Positions 45,191-56,083 of a stretch of DNA of 64,000 bases are shown here, piece after piece (within the stretch, counting starts at the first letter, position 1; each line of letters starts with the position of its first letter). The notes below the pieces were generated by a model that was given only the letters and a program-made list of their open reading frames with translations, was not told the DNA's origin and did not search any database. The DNA lies in contig CM034242.1 in the NCBI GenBank assembly GCA_019916065.1, forward strand, positions 15,376,823 to 15,440,822, written 5' to 3'. This DNA comes from Vitellaria paradoxa (lineage: Eukaryota > Streptophyta > Magnoliopsida > Ericales > Sapotaceae). Position numbers and translations under genes: made by a program.

Positions 45191-46824
45191 TACAAAAAGT
45201 TGAAATTGTTGATAATATTTAGTCCTATTACTTTAGTAATAATTATTGCAAACCTTTCGTGGGTTTCTTATATAAATTAAGTACAATTTTTATATTTTAA
45301 TACAATTTCATTTTAAATTAATCCGTTCATTTAAAATTTAAGATTATGAAATGGAGCTCAATAAATTCAATATTTTATGATTATATTAAATAATTTTTAA
45401 TACAAACTTCAGCTTTATTATAATATTTTCATTAGTTAATACGTACCTACAGAGACGCCTTTATTTCGCAATCTTACAGATACAATCTTATATACTTATA
45501 TAATATACGTTAGTTGTCCTTTTATAAATATGTAAAAATTTTAAAAATATTTTTATAGTCTGACGAAGTTGCAATTGTAAATTTTTGTGAACCATTAAAC
45601 ACATATTACATATTTAAAGAATAATAAATAAGTTATATTATGTAAATATTTTAATTACATTACTATTTTTATTTAATATTAAATTTATAATATTTATAAA
45701 ACAAGCAATATAAATGTAATATTCAAGTTAGATAAGAACCACCTATATTTAACTAACTAGATATTCAAGCGAATTAATTTCCAATATATAATTAATTTAT
45801 CATATTTTATTCATAAACACCTTCTCGGGAAGAAGAATACAAAGGGAGAAGAGACAAAACGACATGCATCAATCAGCAATCAGCAATGCTTATTAATATA
45901 TAGATAGATTTATATATCAATATATATATGTATATAGATATATCCACTGTATATATTCTGAACTGTTGACCATAAGAACGGGATATGTCTGAGGTGGTAG
46001 CTTGCAGTTAGCAGTCAGCAGCTCTTAGCTTGGAGTGAATTGAAAGTTCATATGTATGACTGCATCGGCAGTCGTCAATGTCAAAGCAACTTGCTCGAAA
46101 GAGTCTTTTGTAATGCTTGGATTCACACACCTTCAAGCACGATGCAATTCTACTGAATTGCATGGTAGGAGATGAAATTTGTCCTGACAAACCCACTGGT
46201 TCGTCACACCTGTCATGCATAATTTATATAAATATATATATATGCGTGTGTGTTAACCTCTCAATTAATTGGAAATTTAATTAAAATAAATTTAACGAGA
46301 AAATAAAGAATGAATCTAATAAATAGCAGATAAAAAAATATTGCATGTATAATCTCAACAACTGCTTTTGTCTTAAACAATAACTTTTAAGTTCTGGAAT
46401 TTTAAGCAAAGAAGCACTTGAATTGGAAAACAAAATTTGGGGGGGGGGGGGGGAGTGAGAGAGCACCAGATACAAACAAAAACAAAAACAAAAACAAATT
46501 GCAAGAGAGATCAAAACTGTGGCTATCTTCAACTTTCGACAATGTCATTTGAGACTGAAATTTTATATTATGAGAAAGTTAGTCGTGTTTTAAATTTATA
46601 CCAATATTTAGAGTGTGGTTGAAGTAATAAAAAATGAAATAAAATAAGATAAGTTGTGAATTCGTAATTCGTGCAATGAAATAAAAATAAATAACTTCTA
46701 TATATTTTCAGATATTTTCAGATGTTTATAACAAACCAAACGAAACCTTAGTCGTGCTTTGATAGATAACCTAAATATAAAAAATAAAACAAAAGGAAAG
46801 TTACAAAACTTCAATTGTATATAC
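45191..46824. other. Intergenic sequence with one possible small coding exon
   Basis: Mostly AT-rich. A GC-richer island at 45960-46215 holds a minus-strand frame. A G15 run is at 46440-46454, followed by AAAACA repeats (46474-46497). A piece of the Tourist-like family (TTCGTGCAATGAAATAAAAA) is near 46610-46750. No confident gene. Confidence 0.45.
46008..46205 (-). other. Possible orphan exon, cysteine-containing small frame
   Basis: On the minus strand an acceptor-like TGCATGACAG precedes a frame beginning CDEPVGLSGQISS and ending SKLRAADC before a stop. It contains seven to eight cysteines in about 65 residues, and its composition differs from the surrounding AT-rich DNA. I do not recognise the sequence. 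It could be a relic exon, a captured fragment or part of a non-coding RNA. Confidence 0.25.
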
Positions 46825-47689
46825 CACAACAACAAAATATTAATTTAATGACAATTATAATTATTACTAAAAACAACTTCTAATGACAATTTTTTAAGCT
46901 AATGACATTTTAAATAAATACAAAAGATGCTCGTGCCATAATAAGTGCTTGCGGCACTCTTAGTGACACTTAATTAAAAATGTCATTCCAATAAAATGAC
47001 TTATTTTATGACACTTTAAATGTCATAATATACATTATTTTTGACACATTTAAATGTCATTAACGACACTTTACTATTTTAAAAAATGTTATTATACTAT
47101 CTTTAAATGGCATTTTTAAGTGGCACAATTAAATATTTTTGTGGTATTAGTAAATGTTATTAGAATCTAATTATTATAAGAAAATATATAATATAATTAT
47201 TATTTTTAAGTATTTTTATTTGTGTTCTTAGATTTAATTTTTTTATTTGTGTTTTTTGAATTAATATCTAATGCATTTGAAATAAATAAATTTTATAACT
47301 ATATTGAATTTATAAGTAAGTGGATCCTTTTTAGAAACTCGTAAGTTCATTCACATCAATTATAATTATATGCCACAATTATAGTGATTTTATATGCAAA
47401 AAAAAAAGAGTGAAGTTGTATTTTATTGATACGAGACATAAAAAGGTAAACTTTGTGAATAAAAATAGAGAAGAAAATATAAGGGAATGAAAGAGAAGAA
47501 AGTGCCATAATTACTAAATAAATAGTGACATTTTTTTAATAAAGTGTCATTAAATAACTAAATTTTATTTGAGATTTGATGACATTTTTTTAGTGTCATA
47601 TGCATAGTGGCAATCTTAACTGAAGTGTCACTAAACTATTACAATATATTTATTATTTAATCACATTTACTAAAAATGTATAGCTAAGG

Positions 47690-47774
47690 TGGACATCCTC
47701 TCACGCTATGAAATCACTATTATTTACTTGCGAATCCTCTCACGCTATGAAATCACTATTATTTACTTGCGATT
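47690..47774. repeat. 41-bp perfect tandem duplication inside the CACTA-like element
   Basis: CATCCTCTCACGCTATGAAA and the following 21 bases are repeated at once with essentially no change, implying a recent event. Confidence 0.9.
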
Positions 47775-47957
47775 CAGTGACATTTCTTAAAAAATGTCAC
47801 GGTTAGTAAATAGTGACGTTCTTTAATAAAGCATCATTAAATCATTACAATTTATTTATTGTTTAATGACATTACTTAAAAAATGTAACAATTAATCGAT
47901 GAAGGTTCTTATATAAAATGTTATTAAATCATTCTAATTTACTTATATTTCAATAAC

Positions 47958-47958
47958 A

Positions 47959-47991
<33 letters not shown>
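47958..47991. repeat. (AT)n microsatellite
   Basis: TA dinucleotide run of about 34 bp near the CACTA-like right end. Confidence 0.95.
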
Positions 47992-47995
<4 letters not shown>

Positions 47996-48353
47996 ACATA
48001 GAGCACTATGTCATTTATTTATAAAATATTATTAAATTAGTGTCACTAGATTTAATTTTTGTTGTAGTGTACTAACCATTCTTAGTAATTTTTATAATAT
48101 ATATACATATTATACTATTGATCAAAATAATATTAGATAGGAAATTAAATTTTTGAACCATTAAGTTGGGTATATATACATATATAGAAAAAAAATATTA
48201 TATACATTTATGGGTTAATTTATATATTAATTGTATATTATCTATTTTATCTTCTATATTAGCTATGGAATATTTTATATTTTCTATATTAATAAGATAA
48301 TATTATATATATAAACTCTATATCCTCTATATTATTTAAGAAGTCTTTTATAT

Positions 48354-49490
48354 CTATATAATGAGAAAGTATAAGAATTTGAATTTTTTTATTTTTAGTC
48401 GTTAGATTTATTCAATTGGTATGATTAAATCTCTTTCATTTCAATTCTAAGTGGCACTCATTTACTTTATTTTCACTTATTCTATTACTTGTTATCATTC
48501 ACTAAATCTTTACTTTTTTTTTATCCCACATTACTAAATGTCTACAACTTTGCTCTTTTACCTTTCAGAAAATAAAATACAATTTTACTTTTTTCTTTTG
48601 CAATAAAATCACTAAAACTGTGGCGAAGAAAAATGTATACAATTGAAAAAATATATATAATATATGCAAAGTGAACATATTTATTGCAATTGTAAATTTT
48701 ACATATTTCAAATGTATTAATAATTAAATTTAATGTACAAAGAAAAATGTTCAATAATAATAAGGATTGGAAAAATGTGTAAAATTTGTTTCTTTCTTAA
48801 TAACTGCACTTAATATTTTTAAATTAAAAATACTTAAATATTAATTAGACTTGAGAATAATTATTTTTTTTAAATTTCAATATATTTAAATGGGTTATGT
48901 CGATCATATTTTTTTATAAAGCACATATGATTGGTAATAACAGTATAATAGTCTTAGTCTTAATTTGAGTTATTTTTATAAAATTAATCAGAAAACTATT
49001 AATAAATCTTACGTGACACTCTTCATAATCATTCCTCATTTCCTTCATTCTAACCTTAAGTGACACTTTTCTCCTCCATTTCCTCTTATTCCCTCATCTT
49101 TTCTCTTTTGAAGTCTTTTTTTTTTTTTTTCATCCCACATTGCTTAATGACTATAATTTCACTTTTTCTTTTATTTGATATTAATAGTTGTAAAGTCAAC
49201 ATATGGGTTCTTACACAAGGGATACACTTGATTATTAATTTAGCATAGTTTTAAAATTTACATATTTTAAATGTATTAATAATTAAATTAAAATACACAA
49301 AGAAAAATGCCTAAATAATAATTAGACTTGAAAAAATATTTAAAAATAGTTTCACTTATAATGACAACTCTAGGTACTTTTAAATTAAAAATACAAAAAA
49401 AATACCTAAATATTAATTCGGCTTAGAAGTAATTATTTTATCTAAATTTTAATATATTTAAATTGGTTGGCTAATCATATCTATATAATA
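48354..49490 (+). repeat. Copy 2 of the 1.1-kb dimeric repeat, uninterrupted
   Basis: Begins TCTATATAATGAGAAAGTA. The halves are marked by TAAGTGGCACTC (about 48450) and TAAGTGACACTTTTCTCC (about 49066), and by AAATGTATTAATAATTAAAT at about 48711 and 49269. It ends near GGTTGGCTAATCATATCTAT. It serves as the empty-site reference for copies 1 and 3. Confidence 0.65.
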
Positions 49491-49599
49491 AGGAAATTTA
49501 AAATTTTGAATTTTAGATAATTGTTAAATTTGTTTAATAGTCATAATTACTTTTTTATCTCCACTTTGATTATCTTTTTGGTTACTTCACATAGAAACT

Positions 49600-50720
49600 G
49601 TTACGTCTCGAAATCCCGAGATCTTGAAGAGTGTGTTTAAATTGAAAATTTTAATGCACCCACTCTATTACAATCTTACTATTTATTTTTTTCAGAACTA
49701 TTGACCCTCCTTTAATCAACGTAGATAATAGCAATTATTATTTTATTAACAAAACACACATGTGAATTTAAATTAAAATCAAATAATATAAGTTTCTTTT
49801 ATTTCTAAACCGGTATTTTCATATCTATACGGATGCAAAATTATCACATCTAAATCGTAAAAACTGCTCAAGAGCACCATAGGGTTTCAAACAATTGATC
49901 GACCCTCCTAGATATCAGGTTCTGCACTTGCAATACAGTTTGTAAGGACATGAACACTAACCCACTTGTGCTCACAATGTATAAAAATATACTTTTTGTA
50001 ATACATTTCATACATCACATAAAATAATGAGTATAGCATAGAATCATCCAATACATCGACACATAGCAGAAACCAAATAATATAAGTTTCTTTTATTTCT
50101 AAACCAATATTTTCATATTTATACGCTTGCAAAGTTATCACATCTAAATCGTAAAAACTGCTCAACAGCACCATAGGATTTCAAATGATTGTACTGGCCC
50201 TCCTAAATATCAGGTTCTGTACCTGCAATATAGTCTGTAGGGACATGAACACTAACCCACTTGTGCTCACGATGTATAGAAATATAATTTTTGTAATACA
50301 TTTCATAAATCACATAAAATAATGAGTATAGCGTAGAATTATCCAATACATCGACACATAGCAGAATTAGACAACATTAATTCATAACTTTTATTTCTCT
50401 TTTGAATCTTTATTCATTTATTATTTTTTTCCTAGGATGGGGAAGGATACTCTGCAAGATTGTCCCACAATTACAGTGGTAGTCTAAACCCATCGCCAGT
50501 TCGTATAAATATACGGGTCGCGAAGCACTCCCGCGTCGTCGTTTATGTATCCAAGTCCAAGGGCCACGACGAGCCTTTACCACATTTGTCGTCATTTTGG
50601 ATTACTAGTCCATAGGCACAATCATCCGATCTGCACAGGTTTAGGGTCTTTTAACCTGAGAGTATCTCTTGACCTTTCTTATTTTGTATAGTATCCTCAC
50701 TTTTCCCACAAAATTAACAT
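49600..50720. repeat. LTR/UTR-like retroelement debris with a 295-bp tandem duplication
   Basis: GTTACGTCTCGAAATCCCGA at about 49600 is the type of text common in plant Ty3/Gypsy LTR or UTR regions. Two adjacent 295-bp units follow, then a GC-richer section (50430-50640). No gag or pol recognised. Confidence 0.45.
49779..50368. repeat. 295-bp tandem duplication (two copies)
   Basis: The word CAAATAATATAAGTTTCTTT starts at 49779 and again at 50074. Both units continue through ACTGCTCAA.AGCACCATAG, GACATGAACACTAACCCACT and TACATCGACACATAGCAGAA with few differences. Confidence 0.9.
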
Positions 50721-52320
50721 TTTTTTATATTTTCTATTTACATCATTAAAGCTTAGAAACGATATCCGTGAGTGTATATCGACTTTTACAATTTCATGTC
50801 TCCATTTTATCATTTGTTTCACAACAAACATATATTCACATTATCTTAACATATCATAGCATGTCACAGCATTGTGTAGAAAATTTTGTTAATCTAATTA
50901 CAATCTCAGTGTTACTAAAAATCTGACTATCAAACTTAATATTAATTTAATAATAATATAAATTTAAATTTATAATTATTTTTCTATCAAAATAAACATT
51001 ACAAAAAGTATAAATAATATATTAATTTCACTACCTTGTATTTTGTTGGAAACTAGAAATTTGCCATACGCACAAACTGAATCTCCTTTTCGTAATCGAA
51101 CAGCGCAGACACGTGAGGAATGAGTTTAATTAGAAGACTTGATAAATAATTTAAGTTTGGATACTAACTCCTCTCCCTTCTCTTTTTTCTTTTTTTTTGT
51201 CTTCCTATATTTTCGAAACCATAACATATATACATATATAGCACCCGAGGGGGAGGGGAGTGTACGCGGGCAGAGGGGGTCAGGAATGGGACGTGATCAT
51301 TAAATCAAGGGGGTTAGCTTGGTGACACACGCAGGCTTAGAAGAAATTTGGCATCCTCTTTGGGTGCCACGATTCTTTGTTTTTTTTTTTTTTTCACCAA
51401 TCATCAAACATCACACACGCATATATATATATATATATATATGGCATCCAAGGGAAAGCACACGAGAGCACCCAGGTGGCTTCGAGCAATGATTCCTTTT
51501 TTTTTTTCTTTTTTTTTTTTTTTTCGGCCGACCCAACCACAAAGAATGTGTACATGTACTTAACACAATCCTTAGCTACCAAGGTTACGTTAGGCATGCA
51601 GTATTTTACTGAAAATTTTTAAAAATTTTTATAAATCTCTGTTAATTTTATATCACATTAATTTTTTTCTCTCACTGCACGTATTACGAACTCTCTCCAA
51701 ATTACAATTTATCTCAATTTATCTCATTTTTTCTTACTCCAAACAAACCCCAAGTCAAATAAGGCCACAAGCCATTGCTGCCAAAAGCCCCTACACGTGC
51801 ATGATCAAACTTTTTTTTTTCACTATTTTATTTAAATTAAAATTTAGCTAATTATAAAGATATTATATTATTTAATTAAAGCTAAAAAAACTAAAATAAT
51901 GTCAAACTAATGCAATTAAATTTTTTTATAATATAAATTAAAGTAATATGTATATTAAAGTTTAAAATTTTAGGGCTATTACAGAAACACTCTCACTCTT
52001 CTTATTTTTTTATTAAAGTTTTTCTATTAACATGTTTAAAAATATAATAATATTTGTAATAAATAATAAAATTTTACATATTTGTTAGAAATTGTATGAA
52101 TACTTGTTAGATAAAGTCAACTAAGATTTTTTATTTACAAAAAATAATATTAAAAGTTTAATTTTCTTAAAAAATATTTAAAAATAATCATTTAAATTAA
52201 AATTTTAATTTTAATGTACATAAAACTTAAAAATTTATATAATCAAAATTTAAATTCTTGAACTTTCTTATTGTAAAGATATTATATATATATTTTATAA
52301 CTTCTGTATTAACTAAGGAG
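50721..52320. other. Intergenic, mostly AT-rich, with a short GC-rich island
   Basis: A GC-richer patch (51240-51340) with G runs is of unknown origin. Poly-T tracts lie near 51380 and 51500, and an (AT)n tract at 51421-51443. At about 51590-51760 a Tourist-like MITE piece ends CTTACTCCAAACAAACCCC. From 51975 to 52280 the text resembles 54595-54860 and, reversed, the Helitron-like element at 24490. No gene. Confidence 0.5.
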
Positions 52321-52324
52321 TCTT

Positions 52325-54480
52325 CTATGCCTATATAATGAGAAAACTTAAGAATTTGAATTTTTTTATTTTTAATCATTAGATTTATTCAATAGACAGA
52401 ATTAAAACTCTTTCATTCCAATCTTAGGTGGCACTAATCTATTTCATTCTCACTTATTCTTTTATCTACTCTCATTCACTAAATCTTTATTTTTTATTTA
52501 TTTATTTATTTTTGGTCTCACATAACTACATGTCTACAACTACTTTGTCTTTTAGATATAAAACCATTAGAATTGAGGCATGTAATATTAATATATGTAA
52601 AGTGAATATATTTACTATAATTGTAAATTTTACAAACTTCAAATGTATTAATAATTAAATTTAATATACAAAGAAAAACACCTAAATAATAATTAGGCTT
52701 GAAAAAATATTTAAAATTTGTTACTTTCTTAATAATAGCTTTTAGTATTTTTAAATTAAAAATGTCTAAATATTAGTTATGCTTGAGAGTAATTATTTTT
52801 TCAAGATTTCAATATATATTTTTAAATTAGTCATGTTGATAAAGTACGTATGATTGATAATAATATTATAATATTTTTAATTTGAGTTATTTTTATAAAA
52901 TTAATCGAAAAATTATTACCGAATCTTATATGTCACTGTCTATAACCATTCCTCAATTCCTTCATTCCAAACTTAAGTGACACTATTCTCCTTCATTTCT
53001 TTTTATTCCTCCTCTTATCTTATTCAAAGTTTTTTTTCCTTTTTTATTTTATTTTATTTTATTTTTGTTCCACATCACTTAATGACTATAATTTCACTTT
53101 TCTTTTACATATAAAACCACTTGAGTTGTGTCATTTAGGCCCCATTTGGTAACGATTTTGTTTTCTATTTTTCTGTTTATGTTTTCAAAATTTTGTAAAC
53201 TGGCAACAGAAACATATTTGATAAACCTATTTACTTTTTTTTTTATTTCCAAAAAAATAAAAACATAAACAGAAAAATATAAATAGAAAAAAAGTGTTTT
53301 CATTCTGGTTTCTTTTCTGTTATCAATATTTTGTCAATTTTAAAACTTTGTCTATTTTTGTTACATAACATAAAAATAAACTATTTTATTCAAATATTTT
53401 ATTAAAATAATTTATTTTAATAAATAATATAATTAAATTCAATAAATTAAATTAATTATATAAATTAATATAAATTATTTTTAATAAATAATAAAATTAA
53501 ATTAAATTAATTTAATAATTAATTATTGCTAAATTATCTGAAATAAATATACTAATTAAATTATTTAATTTAATAATTAAATTAATTATATAAAATAATT
53601 AATAATAAATAATTAAATTACATTAATTTTTAAGTTAATTTAATTTAATAATTATTATTAAATTATTTTAAATAAATATCATAATTAAATTAAATTATTT
53701 ATGATATATTTAATTTAATTTATATTAAATTATTTTTAATAAATAATATAATTAAATGAATTTAATTAATTTAAAAATAAATAATTTAATTTAATAATTA
53801 ATTTAATTTAATTATTTATTTAATATGAAATATATTTTATTAAATTATTTTTAATAAATAATATATTTTAATATATTTTATATTTATTGAATTAAATGAT
53901 TTTAATAAATAATTTACTGTATTAATTTAATTAATTAAATTTAATTAATATAAAATATATTTTATTAAGTTCTATTAATTTTTAAAACTAATAAAATTAA
54001 ATATTTTCTAAAATAAAAAATTAATAATTATAAACAAACTTATATTTCCAAACCCAGTTTCAGTTTTCATTTCAGAAAAAATAAACGACAACAGTAAACA
54101 AAAAACAGAAAACAATAACAAAAAAACAACAACAAAAAAATGATAACGTTGTTAAACAGGCCCTTAATATTAATAGTTATAATTTTTTTTTAAGCTGGAT
54201 AGTTATAAATTGAATATATTGGTTCTTACAAAGGATTAACTTGATTATTAATTTATTATTTACATATTTCAAATGTATTAATAATTAAATAAAAATACAC
54301 AGAGAAAAATGCCTAAATAATAATTAGGTTTGAACAAATATTTTAAAATTGTTGCTTTTATAATAACAACTATTAGTATTTTTAAATTAAAAATATAGAA
54401 AAATGCCTAAATATTAATTGGAATAATTATTTTTTCTAAATTTTAATATACTTAGATTGGTTGGCTAATCATATCTATAA
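52325..54480 (+). repeat. Copy 3 of the 1.1-kb dimeric repeat, split by a PIF/Harbinger-like element
   Basis: Follows copy 2 in order: CTATATAATGAGAAAACTTA, TTAGGTGGCACTAATC, AAATGTATTAATAATTAAAT (about 52641), then TTAAGTGACACTATTCTCC (about 52973). The second half is cut at 53137 by the inserted element and resumes at 54164, ending GGTTGGCTAATCATATCTAT. Confidence 0.65.
53138..54163. mobile_element. PIF/Harbinger-like (Tourist-type) element, 1.03 kb
   Basis: Ends: GGCCCCATTTGGTAACG and, on the other strand, GGGCCTGTTTAACAACGTT. TTA lies at both sides (53135-53137 and 54164-54166). The interior is extremely AT-rich (TTAATTTAATAAATAAT-type). A truncated relative is at about 38930-39470. Confidence 0.75.
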
Positions 54481-54868
54481 AACAAGAAAGTTAAAGAATT
54501 TGAATTAAAGACATTTTCAAGTTTGATTTGTTTAATAATCAAAATCAATTCTCTATTTTCATTTTGATTATCTTTTTGGTTACTTCACATGGAAACACTC
54601 TCACTTTTGTAATTTTTTAAATATTTTTTATAAAATTTTTTAATTAAAATTTTAAAAAAAGTAATAATATTTGTAATTAATAATAAAATTTTACATATTT
54701 ATTAAATACTGTATCAATACCCATAAGATAAAGTCAACTAAAATTTTTTATTTGAAAAGAAATATAATATTTAAACTTTAATTTTCACAAAAAAAATATT
54801 TTAAAAATAATTATTTAAATTAAAATTTTAATTTTAGTATCCATAAAATTTTAAATTTTAAATACATA

Positions 54869-55183
54869 GGGTGTGTTTGGAGTTATACAAAATGAGATAA
54901 AATGAGATAAGTTATAAATTCGTACAATGAGATAAAAAGTAAATTATTTTTAAAATTTTTAGAGATTATCAATAAAAAATCAATGGACCAGATATGCCCA
55001 TACATTTCTATCTACTTTGAGTTATCTTTATAAAGTTTCCGTTTAAAGTGATAAAAAAACTCTAAAAGTGATGAAAAATACTAAAAAAATTTTAAAAATT
55101 ATTTATTTTTATTTTACTATACAAATTATAAAGTCACAATTTATCTCATTTTATCTTATTTTTCACTCCAAACGCATCCAAAA
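54869..55183. mobile_element. Tourist-like MITE of the GTTTGGAGT family, about 315 bp
   Basis: Left end GGGTGTGTTTGGAGTTATAC; right end on the other strand GGATGCGTTTGGAGTGAAAA. Both continue into GATAAAATGAGATAA. Other members of the family are at 25748, 43757, 46610 and 51590. Confidence 0.7.
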
Positions 55184-55220
55184 TTATGGTACGAATAATT
55201 TCTTGTTTTTTAAGCGAATC

Positions 55221-55820
55221 GGATACCTTTTATCGGGTTCCAGGGGGCTGCAGTGAAGGAATCCACTGCAGGGGCTCTAGTGAAGAAATGAAAGGTTAAA
55301 ATTCATTTTCAATTTAATAACACACGATTTTTTATATTCTACATTAATTGTGTTCCAATAAGATTTTTTTAACTTTTATTTTTATTTTGAAAATAATTTT
55401 AATTAAATTAAATTAGAACCATTCGATTAAAAACAATCAAATCTCAACTTTTAATTTTTCACTGCAGCCCCTGCAGTGGATTTCTTCATTGCATCAACTG
55501 CAGCCCCTTGGAACCCCCTTTTGTCCGGGTGGATTTCTTCATTGCATCCACTGCAGCCCCTTGGAACCCCCTTTTATCCGGGTTTCATTTATTGCAAGGC
55601 TGCAGTGAAAAATTAAAAGTTGAGATTTGATTGTTTTTAATCGAATGGTTCTAATTTAATTTAATTAAAATTATTTTTAAAATAAAAATAAAAATTAAAA
55701 AAATTTAAATAGAATACAATTAATATAAAAAATAAAAAATTACATATTATTAAAATAAAAATAAATCCCAATTCTTCATTTCTTTATTACAGCCCTACGA
55801 CCCCTTTTATCCCCGTATCC
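55221..55820. mobile_element. Foldback element of about 600 bp directly upstream of the NDPK gene
   Basis: The outer ends are GGATACCTTTTATCGGGTTC and, on the other strand, GGATACGGGGATAAAAGG. Inside, a long inverted repeat pairs about 55308-55467 with about 55600-55760: CTGCAGTGAAAAATTAAAAG at 55600 and its complement ending at 55467. The 130-bp spacer holds two tandem copies of a 55-bp unit (CAGCCCCTTGGAACCCCCTT). No coding capacity. A transcript would form a hairpin with arms of about 160 bp. Confidence 0.75.
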
Positions 55821-56083
55821 TCGAGCATTTGTCAGTATTTCCCTAAAACAAACAATAAAGAAATAAATAAAAAAATGCGAAGAAAACAGACAGGCAGTGT
55901 CTCCATCAAGCTAGGGTTTGACCCTACCATTTCTATTACGAACGCCACATTACACAACCGTCTTCTTCCGCAATTCTCGCTCCTCGGTTCCATCTCTCTC
56001 TCTCTCTCTCTCAACTTCCTCTCTCTGCAGCCCAAACTCCAATCCAATAGGAGAGAGCTTTCTTCATCTTGCGATCTTAGAAG
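55821..56083 (+). promoter_or_regulatory. Promoter and 5' UTR of the NDPK gene with telo-box-like motif and CT tract
   Basis: CTAGGGTTT at 55911-55919 is the reverse of the AAACCCTAG telo-box. A (TC)n tract lies at 55994-56012. The reverse-strand or upstream ATG at 55875 could open a short upstream frame if transcription starts earlier. There is only about 260 bp between the foldback element and the ATG, so the foldback may contribute to the promoter. Confidence 0.5.

Larger units (their letters stand above)
46825..48069. mobile_element. Non-autonomous CACTA-like element, 1.25 kb
   Basis: Right end on the other strand: CACTACAACAAAAATTAAAT. Left end: CACAACAACAAAATATTAAT (one base change from CACTA). 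The 3-bp target duplication is TAC at 46822-46824 and 48070-48072. The interior is dense in AATGACATTT/TGTCATT words in both orientations, typical subterminal repeats. No transposase. Confidence 0.78.

Noticed and set aside
46055..46075. miRNA precursor around GACTGCATCGGCAGTC
   Set aside because: The stem is only six base pairs with a four-base loop, too short for a plant miRNA hairpin.
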